Positions 33,338 to 40,451 of a stretch of 58,572 bases of DNA are shown here, in pieces (within the stretch, counting starts at the first letter, position 1; each line of letters opens with the position of its first letter). Under the pieces are notes generated by a model. The model was not told the DNA's origin. It made no database searches and saw only the letters and a program-made list of their open reading frames with translations. The DNA comes from Gammaproteobacteria bacterium (GTDB lineage: Bacteria; Pseudomonadota; Gammaproteobacteria; Steroidobacterales; Steroidobacteraceae), in NCBI GenBank assembly GCA_025357835.1, contig JANYLM010000014.1, positions 1 through 58,572 of the forward strand. The letters are read 5' to 3'. A program made the position numbers and the translations under genes.

Positions 33338-34003
33338 GTGGAGCAGGGCCCCGGGAAATAGCGTTTCGATCAGCAACGCCAGAAACAGGGATGCCAGGAA
33401 GCCGATGAGTTGTCCTAGGACCCACACTCCAAAGGACTTGCGCGTGGCAAGACCCTGAATTTCGCTGAGACCCATCACCTGCAGCACGACGCTCCATATG
33501 AGCAGCAGGACATAGGCGGTGAACTGCAGGTGCAGCAGAAGCACAAGGAAGCCCTCGACATCGGGGCGCGGAGTCTCGACGAAAGTGGCCTCCCCGGCGA
33601 GTAGCGCCGTCAGCACCCACAAAGCAAGCGAGGCCACCATGGGTACACCGCCGTAAGCGAGGACGTGAATCACCTGGGTGGTCGTCGACTTACCGCCCGC
33701 GCGAGCTGCCAATCGTCCATAAACGACGGCCATGAGGAATAGGCCTGCCACGCCCGCGATCGCGCCGTAGGCAAAGGAATTTGCCAGAATTTCTGCCACG
33801 CTGCTGCGAGCCCCGGCGCCTTGGGCACGGGACAGCGCGAGGAAGTTGCCTATACCTTGAGCAGCCGCCAGCAAGTAATCGGCGATCCCGACGGGTCGTG
33901 CCGCTAATTCACGAAACACGCGTCGGGGTCGCAACCAGACATCTTTGAGCGGGCGAATGGGTTCGGTCGTTGACACTGCAAGCAGCCTACGCAATCTCTG
34001 CAA
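33320..34003 (-). CDS. Yip1-family membrane protein
   Basis: Around 220 residues with a cytoplasmic N-terminus (PLKDVWLRPRRVFRELA) and five hydrophobic helices, the layout of bacterial YIP1-domain proteins (PF04893). The WLRPRRVFRELAARP segment is the conserved entry to the domain. Function in bacteria is unknown. The start is uncertain: TTG 34003, or GTG 33976. It is flanked by two Lys/Ala-rich genes, both convergent or divergent to it. Confidence 0.68.
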   Translation of the reverse strand: MQRLRRLLAVSTTEPIRPLKDVWLRPRRVFRELAARPVGIADYLLAAAQGIGNFLALSRAQGAGARSSVAEILANSFAYGAIAGVAGLFLMAVVYGRLAARAGGKSTTTQVIHVLAYGGVPMVASLALWVLTALLAGEATFVETPRPDVEGFLVLLLHLQFTAYVLLLIWSVVLQVMGLSEIQGLATRKSFGVWVLGQLIGFLASLFLALLIETLFPGALLHLLPRN

Positions 34004-34092
34004 TCGACTCCAGCACCATGCACAGATGACAGCGGACTTTTTCAGGGCTACTCTCGCAGCGCGTTCGTACGATCTCTAGGAGAAGAGTGACC

Positions 34093-34437
34093 ATGGCAAA
34101 GAAGAGCAAGTCGAAGAAGCGTCCAGCGGCGAAGGCCAAACGCCCCGCCGCCAAGAAAAGTGCCGCGAAAAAGCAAGCGCGACCGGCGAAATCTAAAGTG
34201 AAGGTCCGAGCCAAAAAGTCCGGCAAAGCATTCAAGGTCGCGAAAAAAGCCGTCAAGGCCGCGCCCAAGAAGGCTAAGCGCAAAGCCAAAGTCGCCGCCA
34301 AAAAGGCTGCGCCCAAGCCGAGCAGGCCTCGGCGAAAAGTCGCGGCGCCCTGGACTTCGACAGCTACCATACCGGCATCGCCGGCGACGGAGACCCTGGT
34401 GCCGATGATTCCGGGCACGGAACCCTTGGCGTTTTAA
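34093..34437 (+). CDS. Histone-H1-like Lys/Ala-rich protein
   Basis: 114 residues starting MAKKSKSKKRPAAKAKRPAA with Ala-Lys repeats (KKA, AAKK, KAK) for about 80 residues, then a short neutral Pro/Thr tail. Composition is that of bacterial histone H1-like nucleoid proteins, which condense DNA. AGGAGAAG lies seven bases before ATG 34093. It is the second such gene within 1.4 kb. Low complexity makes homology assignment by motif unsafe. Confidence 0.68.
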   Translation: MAKKSKSKKRPAAKAKRPAAKKSAAKKQARPAKSKVKVRAKKSGKAFKVAKKAVKAAPKKAKRKAKVAAKKAAPKPSRPRRKVAAPWTSTATIPASPATETLVPMIPGTEPLAF

Positions 34438-34882
34438 TTTCGGCAAGGGCAGATTTAGGCGCGCCTCAGCCCTGGTAGAGGGCGCGCCGCCGTCGCAGCG
34501 GCGGTGTCGCTTGACGCCGCGATAGTCCGTTGCGGCCTACTGATTCGGCCAAATAAAGCGCAGGGCGAAGCTGTGGGCGATAGCGGCGAGATGCCCAAGC
34601 GGGTCCTATAGCCCGGCGGGACCACCTACGGTTCCAGGTTTTTGGCGGCTTGGCGGAATTGCCGCGCCGAAATCGGGGCGGCCGCTTCCCCCAGCATCAA
34701 CAACAGCACCCCGACGCCCACCCAAAAGCCGCGTTTCGACCCCGCCAGGGGCTGCGTTGGTTGTGAGGCTGGGCTTTGCGGATCGGCTTCAGTCGGCCAA
34801 ATCTTACAGGCAATTCAGTTCGTTGCCGATCGCTAGACGGCCGACGATTCGCGAACATCGAGGCGAGTTCAAGGGAGGGCAA
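34438..34882. other. Intergenic stretch without a supported gene
   Basis: About 445 bases between the H1-like gene and the GGDEF gene. It contains two short GC-rich stem-loops (GGCGCGCC repeated at about 34458 and 34483, and GCCGCCGTCGCAGCGGCGG near 34489) without T-tracts. Reading frames across it lack start sites and family motifs. No promoter could be named with confidence. Confidence 0.5.
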
Positions 34883-35644
34883 ATGGCATACGGTCGAAGC
34901 AAAATGCTCTGGAAAGGCGAGGTCGTGCCGGCACTGTCCCCGCCGCACCCTGTTGCGCGTAATCCAACCGATCAGAGCGGCGAACTGCAGGCGCTGCGTG
35001 CCATCAATGCGGGTTTGAGGCGCGAATTGGCAGCGCTCACGGAGCGCGAGGCGCAGGCGCAGCGGCTTGCCGATCGAGACGGCCTGACGGGCCTGTACAA
35101 CCGCCGCTGCATGCTGGAGCTATTGGATACGGCAGTCGCCGAGGCGCAGCTTCGGCGTCGCTGCGTCGGGTTGCTATTCATCGATTTGAACGGCTTCAAA
35201 GGCATCAACGATGAATATGGGCACGCGACGGGTGACAAAATTCTGAACACGGTGGCGGCGCGTATCGTTGCCCGAGTACGCAGCGGCGATTTCGTGTGCC
35301 GCTACGGCGGCGATGAGTTTGTCGCCATTCTGCCTAATGTGCCGGACGCAGCCGCGGTGGGCCGAGTGGCGGACGCGATCCGCGAGCGGGTGGCTCTACC
35401 TCATTGGATACAGGGCAGTGAACGGCACCTGTCCGCCGCGATCGGCGAGTCGATTTATCCGCACGACGGGGACAGCGCTGCCGAGCTGCTGCATCGAGCG
35501 GACAAGGCCATGTATCGTCTGAAAGCAAGACTGGCGCGCCCCATTGTGAGCCTGGGCAGTTTGCCCCGGCAGCGGCCTTCTAGGCGCCGCAACGACAAAA
35601 TCACGGCGCAGATGGACTATGATGCAAGCGGTGGTGATCCGTAA
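34883..35644 (+). CDS. GGDEF diguanylate cyclase
   Basis: 253 residues. An N-terminal coiled coil (about 30–80: GELQALRAINAGLRRELAAL and onward) leads into a complete GGDEF domain beginning DRDGLTGLYNRRC. The active-site loop YGGDEF is near residue 140, preceded at the correct distance by the product-inhibition I-site RSGD. It should therefore make cyclic di-GMP and be feedback inhibited. There is no membrane or sensor domain, so input is via the coiled coil or a partner. ATG 34883 follows GGGAGGG. Confidence 0.92.
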   Translation: MAYGRSKMLWKGEVVPALSPPHPVARNPTDQSGELQALRAINAGLRRELAALTEREAQAQRLADRDGLTGLYNRRCMLELLDTAVAEAQLRRRCVGLLFIDLNGFKGINDEYGHATGDKILNTVAARIVARVRSGDFVCRYGGDEFVAILPNVPDAAAVGRVADAIRERVALPHWIQGSERHLSAAIGESIYPHDGDSAAELLHRADKAMYRLKARLARPIVSLGSLPRQRPSRRRNDKITAQMDYDASGGDP

Positions 35645-35741
35645 GCGAAGGCGCCATTCTTCGCGATCCGGTGTGCCCGTCAACGGCGGGGTGCGCAGGA
35701 CGTTAGGTCACGATCAAGTCTTACAACACGTGGTTACCGTA

Positions 35742-36074
35742 ATGAATCAGCGTAAGTGGTTGAGCGCGAGTTTGGCGTCCGGTCTGGTGCTGTCGATGGC
35801 CATGTCGGGGTGCGTGGTGGTGCCCGACCAGCGTCACTATGCGGATGGCGTAGTAATGGTGGCGCCGCCGCCGCCACGAGTAGAGGTCTATGGTGTGGCA
35901 CCGTCGCCGGGATATGTGTGGATCGGTGGATATTGGAACTGGGTCGGCGGTCGGCATGAGTGGGTTGGCGGCCACTGGGACGCGCCGCATGCTGGGCACC
36001 ATTGGGTGGCCCATCAATGGGTGCGGCAGGGTGACGGCTGGCGCATGAGGCCTGGGCACTGGGCACGCGGTTAG
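35742..36074 (+). CDS. YXWGXW-repeat lipoprotein
   Basis: 110-residue lipoprotein (signal ending SMAMSGC) with Trp/Gly-rich repeats WIGGYWNW, WVGGRHEW, WVGGHWDA, HWVAHQW and PGHWARG, the pattern of BcpO-related YXWGXW proteins. They are small outer-membrane or periplasmic proteins of unknown role, often seen near stress or envelope genes. ATG 35742 starts the signal peptide; the upstream frame overlaps the GGDEF gene. Confidence 0.8.
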   Translation: MNQRKWLSASLASGLVLSMAMSGCVVVPDQRHYADGVVMVAPPPPRVEVYGVAPSPGYVWIGGYWNWVGGRHEWVGGHWDAPHAGHHWVAHQWVRQGDGWRMRPGHWARG

Positions 36075-36108
36075 CGCCGGCACCCAATGCTGCTTGAGGG
36101 TGATGCCT

Positions 36109-36861
36109 CTAAGGGTGGAGGGTCCACGCGTCAGCGCCCGTTTTGGCCATCAGTGTGATGACGATGGCGATGAACGCCACGCGCACGAATTTGCTGCCCT
36201 GCTTGACGGCCGTATGTGCCCCGAGCACGCTGCCCACGGCATTGCACGCCCCCAATGCGATGCCCAAACCCCAGTGAACTTCGCCGTGAATGCCGAAAAA
36301 CAATAGTGCGCCTGCATTGGTCGCGACATTGATGGCGCGTGCGGCGGCGGAGGCGTGCAGAAAATCGAATCCGTAGAACCGGATGAACAGCAGCATCAAA
36401 AAGCTACCGGTGCCGGGACCGAAGAATCCATCATATAAGCCGATGCTGAATATCGCCGCCAACGCGAGATAGCCGCGCCGGCGCGAGAAAAGAACGGGCG
36501 CATGGCGTGCGCCCAAATCCTTGTGCCATAGCACGTACACCAGCACCACCCCCAACATGATGGGTACCAGGGGTCGAAACAGCGCCGGGGACACTGCGCT
36601 CACCAGGCTTGCGCCCGCGAACGCCGCGAGAAATGCGACTACGGCGCTGGGCAGGAGGACGCGCCAGGGAAGGCGCACCACGCGCAGGTAACGCATGACC
36701 GCGCCGGTGGTGCCGCATATGCTGCCGAGCTTATTCGTCCCCAGCAGCACCGGAGGCGCACTCGAGGGGTACCCCGCGAGCAGCGCCGGTAACTGAATCA
36801 AGCCACCGCCGCCGACGATGGCGTCGACGAATCCGGCGGAGAACGCCGCGCACAGCACCAA
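36109..36861 (-). CDS. TauE/SafE family sulfite/organic acid exporter
   Basis: Inner-membrane protein of about 250 residues with eight helices and the two family repeats: VGGGGLIQLPAL near the N-terminus, then TNKLGSICGT, and GFFGPGTGSFLMLLFI midway. TauE/SafE proteins export sulfite, sulfoacetate or similar anions. The start is uncertain: TTG 36861 or a codon further upstream overlapping nudC. It is downstream of nudC on the same strand, so the two may be co-transcribed. Confidence 0.88.
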   Translation of the reverse strand: MVLCAAFSAGFVDAIVGGGGLIQLPALLAGYPSSAPPVLLGTNKLGSICGTTGAVMRYLRVVRLPWRVLLPSAVVAFLAAFAGASLVSAVSPALFRPLVPIMLGVVLVYVLWHKDLGARHAPVLFSRRRGYLALAAIFSIGLYDGFFGPGTGSFLMLLFIRFYGFDFLHASAAARAINVATNAGALLFFGIHGEVHWGLGIALGACNAVGSVLGAHTAVKQGSKFVRVAFIAIVITLMAKTGADAWTLHP

Positions 36862-36884
36862 CCCCAGGCTCGCGTAGCTTCCGC

Positions 36885-37829
36885 CTAGCGCGATTGCGGC
36901 CAGGGTGCGCTCCCGTGAACGTCGCGCAGACGCGTATCCCCGCCGGCATCGAACCAGTGTTCGATCAGACTAAACGATATGGATTGCCGCGGCGGCAGCA
37001 TTGCGCCGTTCGAGGCGAGATCGGCGCGAGTAAACCAGCGGGCGTCTTCCAGTTCCTGATCCTGCAGCCGCACCTCCGTGGTCACCGCATGCGCGGTGAA
37101 GCCAAGCATCAAGGAAGCCGGGAAGGGCCACGGCTGGGAGGAGTGATATTCGATCCGGTCGACCGCGATGCCGGTTTCCTCGAATACCTCGCGCGCCACG
37201 GCGTCCTCCAAGGACTCTCCCGGCTCGACGAAGCCGGCGATGGTGGAATAGCGTCCAATGGGCCAACTCGCTTGGCGTCCCAACAAAGCACGCTCGCCGT
37301 GGCTGACCAACACGATGATGGCAGGATCGATGCGCGGGAACTGTTCATGGCGGCAGCTCGGATCGCTGCATATAAGCACATGCCCGCTTTTGGCGGGCAG
37401 GGTCTGCGCACCACAGGTGCCGCAGAAGCGATGCCGACGCCGCCAGGAGATGATGGCGCGTGCATAACCCAACAGGCCCGCTTCGTCGCTCGGCAGTACC
37501 GCGGCCACGAGGCGCAGATCCTCGAAGCGGGCGCCCGGCAACAACGGCGGCGGCTCGATCGATTCGATGTCGTAGGCGAAATAGCGGGTGTCGCCGAATT
37601 GGCCCAACAAAATCAAATCCGTGCTGCTGCGCCGCTCCGGCGGTATGTGGGCCAGTTCCACATAGACTGCCCGCGGGGCGTCGCCTTCGGCAATGAGATT
37701 GCGTGAATTCCACAGGGGTATGGCGCGGCTGCGCTCGTCGGCGAGGGCGGCGGCGAACCAGGCGGGATCCTCTCGCAAATGGGCGGCGCGGTCCAAGTAG
37801 GGACCGGCGAAGATATTCCTTTGCTGCAT
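36885..37829 (-). CDS. nudC: NAD+ diphosphatase NudC (also mRNA de-NADding enzyme)
   Basis: Nudix hydrolase of 314 residues cleaving NADH to NMNH and AMP, and removing NAD caps from RNA. It has the zinc ribbon FCGTCGAQTLP…CSDPSC, the Nudix box GFVEPGESLEDAVAREVFEE with TG following, and the NudC-specific SQPWPFPASLMLGF motif after it. All three features are intact. ATG 37829 gives normal family length. Confidence 0.94.
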   Translation of the reverse strand: MQQRNIFAGPYLDRAAHLREDPAWFAAALADERSRAIPLWNSRNLIAEGDAPRAVYVELAHIPPERRSSTDLILLGQFGDTRYFAYDIESIEPPPLLPGARFEDLRLVAAVLPSDEAGLLGYARAIISWRRRHRFCGTCGAQTLPAKSGHVLICSDPSCRHEQFPRIDPAIIVLVSHGERALLGRQASWPIGRYSTIAGFVEPGESLEDAVAREVFEETGIAVDRIEYHSSQPWPFPASLMLGFTAHAVTTEVRLQDQELEDARWFTRADLASNGAMLPPRQSISFSLIEHWFDAGGDTRLRDVHGSAPWPQSR

Positions 37830-37838
37830 CCTCCAATT

Positions 37839-38432
37839 CTAGCAGGCTGCAGCGCAGCTCATCACCGTCGCGGGCATGGGCGCCGCGGCCGCCGGACCGC
37901 AGGTGCCGCAGGCCAGCTTGTGCTTAGCCAGCAAGTCGCGCAAGCGCACTCCACCGCACTCGCCGCAGCGCGAAATTCCAACCTCATCGCGCCGTCCCAG
38001 CGCGAGCAGGAGGAACCATGCATGCTCGAATGAAATATACACCGGCGTATGCAGCTCGAGGTAGGCCTCGTAGGCCTGGCAGAGCAAGGCTCCAGACTCC
38101 AGCGAGCCGAGGCGATACCGAGACTCAAGCCCAGCTTGCGTGCCGCCCAGCAGTCCGTACATGACGTACAGGCTCGCCAGCTGCGCCGATTGAAAATTGA
38201 GTTCGACATTGCGGAAGAAGAAAGCCGCCTGACGTGGGGACTTGCCGCGATGCCTGGACACGCGGCGCGCATCGAGATTCATGACGTAGCTGCGGTACAG
38301 CTTGCGGATGCGGTCGTCGCTCAACCCCGTCCACTGACGAATGGTGAAAGTGCGGGCTTCGTGGCGAATCAAGCGTAGCCCCAGATCCAGGCGCTGGCGG
38401 TCCCTCGTGTAACGGTCATCGGACACTCTCAT
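37839..38432 (-). CDS. FlhC-like transcriptional regulator without FlhD
   Basis: 197 residues. The N-terminal half (DRQRLDLGLRLIRHEARTFT, IRQWTGLSDDRIRKLYRSYV) matches the helical DNA-binding part of FlhC. The C-terminal half has two Cys pairs, CGECGG and CGTCG, spaced as the FlhC zinc site. FlhC acts with FlhD to activate flagellar genes in enterobacteria and Burkholderia. No flhD or flagellar gene is in the window, so this orphan may act alone or with a distant partner. ATG 38432 is chosen; the frame extends upstream. It lies 9 bases from nudC. Confidence 0.65.
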   Translation of the reverse strand: MRVSDDRYTRDRQRLDLGLRLIRHEARTFTIRQWTGLSDDRIRKLYRSYVMNLDARRVSRHRGKSPRQAAFFFRNVELNFQSAQLASLYVMYGLLGGTQAGLESRYRLGSLESGALLCQAYEAYLELHTPVYISFEHAWFLLLALGRRDEVGISRCGECGGVRLRDLLAKHKLACGTCGPAAAAPMPATVMSCAAAC

Positions 38433-38481
38433 GGTTGGCTTCCTTGTGGCTATTCGCAGCGGTTTTGGGTCCAAAAACAAT

Positions 38482-38510
38482 TTGACAGAAATTAAGCACA
38501 AAGTTAGCTT
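38482..38510 (+). promoter_or_regulatory. Possible sigma-70 promoter for the 38612 gene
   Basis: TTGACA (38482–38487), 17-base spacer, then TAGCTT (38505–38510), in the divergent gap between the FlhC-like gene and the hypothetical gene. The -35 is perfect; the -10 is weak. Confidence 0.35.
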
Positions 38511-38611
38511 GATTGCCAAGTGGTACCAGCGTGTACTTATCGCCGTATTTGCGGTGAAATGCGCAGGCGCCGCTCGAGAGCTCCACTTAAACAGGAAGAC
38601 GGGAGGCGGTT

Positions 38612-39202
38612 ATGCAGGACGCATTCGTCGGCAGCTGGGCGCGGGAGTCGCACTTGTCGGCCGAGATACTGGGATCGTTACACGACCTGAACCATCGATT
38701 CTTAGATTTGGCCGCCGCACGGACCGGATGGGTGGCCGGGCGGGTGGCGCCGCTGTCCGCGGCGCAGCGGGCCGCGGCGGCAGGTTGTCCCTACGCACTG
38801 TTTGATCTGCGCTTTCAGGACGATGGACACTGGCAAATGCGCCTACAGAATTTTGGCCCTTGGCGGGTCGCGGATGAGCCCACGGTGCATGACGATACTG
38901 TGAGCTTCGTGCGGCTGGCGCTGTTCTATACCTGGCATGTCGCGGCGAGCGAAGGCCTCAAGGCCCAGCTGCTGTTGGGCATGAACGGCAGTACCGCAGC
39001 CGCATTTCGCCGTATTACGGTCAATCAACTGTCCGGGCTGGTAGCGACCGAGGCGGTGTATTTGTCCGCAAGGTGGAGCGGCTGCACCGCCTATTGGAAC
39101 GCCCTTACGGCCGCCGCCTCTCGCGCCGACCCGAAGGCCCTGCGCCGCGTGCAGCTCTACGGCTTGCAGCTTGCCGCCGCGGCACGGCTGCCCGGCCCTT
39201 GA
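38612..39202 (+). CDS. Hypothetical protein divergent from the FlhC-like gene
   Basis: 196-residue soluble protein I cannot place in a family. It has ESHLSAEILGSLHDLNHRFL near the N-terminus and a central FDLRFQDDGHWQMRLQNFG, with no signal peptide, membrane segment or metal motif. GGGAGGCGG precedes the ATG, and codon use matches its neighbours, so it is a credible gene. A role linked to the divergent FlhC-like regulator is a guess. Its stop lies inside the hairpin at 39187–39213. Confidence 0.6.
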   Translation: MQDAFVGSWARESHLSAEILGSLHDLNHRFLDLAAARTGWVAGRVAPLSAAQRAAAAGCPYALFDLRFQDDGHWQMRLQNFGPWRVADEPTVHDDTVSFVRLALFYTWHVAASEGLKAQLLLGMNGSTAAAFRRITVNQLSGLVATEAVYLSARWSGCTAYWNALTAAASRADPKALRRVQLYGLQLAAAARLPGP

Positions 39203-39213
39203 GGGCGGGCAGC
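39187..39213. terminator. Hairpin between convergent genes
   Basis: GCTGCCCG GCCCT TG AGGGC GGGCAGC forms a 12-bp stem with one bulge, overlapping the stop of the 38612 gene and 20 bases before the OmpA stop. There is no T-tract on either strand, so it may be a transcript-stabilising hairpin instead of a true intrinsic terminator. Confidence 0.4.
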
Positions 39214-39232
39214 GTCCCCGGAAAACCGGCGC

Positions 39233-40372
39233 TCACTTCGAACCTGTGACCTCGATCTCCACACGGCGATCGGGCTGCAGGCACTCGATTAGATGCGGCG
39301 TGCGCTTATTGCCCACGCACTCGCCGGGTTTCGTGACCGGATCCGATATGTCCTTGCCGACTGCGGAAATCTTTGCCGGATCGATCCCGGCGGATTCGAC
39401 CAGGTACCGCTTGACCGCGTCGGCCCGTTGCACCGACAGCTGGTGGTTGTAGGTCCGTGAACCCAGTCGATCTGTGTAGCCTTCCACTGTGATCGTTTGG
39501 AACGTGGTACCGACGAGGTCATGTGCGAACTTGTCCAGTGCCGCCCTGCCTTCGGGCCTGACGGTCGACCGGTTAAAAGCAAAGAGCGAATCCGCCTGGA
39601 AGCTCACACGTTGACGCGGAGGGGGCGCAGGTGGCGGGGGCGGCGGGACGACGGCAGGTTCCGGGGGAGGAGGCGGCGGGACGTAAGCCTGAGTTTCCTT
39701 GACGATTGGTGGTGGGGGCGCCGCACGGCCAAACGGAAATATCAAGCTCACCGAAAACATGTTGATGTCGCCGTGATTGCCCAGTGCGTCCGGCACGCGG
39801 TAGCGTTCTGCTTCCGCCCGCGCCAATAAGGATCGATTGAATTCATATTGCAATCCGCCGCCATACTTGAAGCCGGCTTTGCGCCGCGTCGGGTCCCGAT
39901 CGAGCACGACGACGGCGCCGCTGCCGCGGAAGTCATCGCGCGCGTCGGCGTAAATCGCGCCGATGCGCGCGATTGCCGACAGTCGTTCGCTCAATGGCAG
40001 TGCACCGACGACATCGAGATTGATTCCCTGCAGCTTAATTCGGCCGTCGAGTGTTCCTGCAGGGGTGGTAGTCGCGGTGTAGCCAAACTTACCGAGATTA
40101 AAATAGCCACCCTCCAGCGCGACGTAGCGGTTGAACTGATAGCCGCCCAAGACCTTGTAGGCTAGGTGCTTTTCATCGCGGGTGAGCGCCGTTGTCGTCA
40201 ATCCCGAGGCGAGCAGCTCGGCGGTGACGCGGCCTACATCGATTCGCGCCCGCGATTGGCCGAGTCCTAGCCCGCCGTAGAAGTAACTGTCCTCGTCGGC
40301 GAGAGCCGGCGCGGCTATCAAGGATGCGATCGCGGCAAACAAGAGTAAGTGCCGGCTATGGATTTCTTTCAT
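39233..40372 (-). CDS. OmpA-family outer-membrane protein
   Basis: 379 residues: signal peptide (cleaved after ALA), an N-terminal eight-stranded OmpA barrel (about 28–215, starting SYFYGGLGLGQSRA), a Pro-rich hinge of several PPPPPP runs, then a peptidoglycan-binding OmpA domain with FNRSTVRPEGRAALDKFA, VEGYTDRLGS and NHQLSVQRADAVKRYL. It should tether the outer membrane to the cell wall. A Cys pair near the C-terminus (GECVG and ECLQPDRRVEIEV) is as in many OmpA domains. Confidence 0.92.
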   Translation of the reverse strand: MKEIHSRHLLLFAAIASLIAAPALADEDSYFYGGLGLGQSRARIDVGRVTAELLASGLTTTALTRDEKHLAYKVLGGYQFNRYVALEGGYFNLGKFGYTATTTPAGTLDGRIKLQGINLDVVGALPLSERLSAIARIGAIYADARDDFRGSGAVVVLDRDPTRRKAGFKYGGGLQYEFNRSLLARAEAERYRVPDALGNHGDINMFSVSLIFPFGRAAPPPPIVKETQAYVPPPPPPEPAVVPPPPPPAPPPRQRVSFQADSLFAFNRSTVRPEGRAALDKFAHDLVGTTFQTITVEGYTDRLGSRTYNHQLSVQRADAVKRYLVESAGIDPAKISAVGKDISDPVTKPGECVGNKRTPHLIECLQPDRRVEIEVTGSK

Positions 40373-40423
40373 GTCGTTTTTCCAGACTGACTGAGAACGT
40401 GGGTGATGTGCATGTCGTGTGCT

Positions 40424-40451
40424 GCTTATGGCTTATGGCTTATGGCTTATG
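40424..40451. repeat. Four tandem copies of GCTTATG
   Basis: Four exact 7-base units (40424–40430, 40431–40437, 40438–40444, 40445–40451). On the minus strand the last unit supplies the TAA stop of the ice-binding-type gene, and more copies of the same stop-bearing unit follow, so copy-number change would not extend the protein. Confidence 0.9.
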
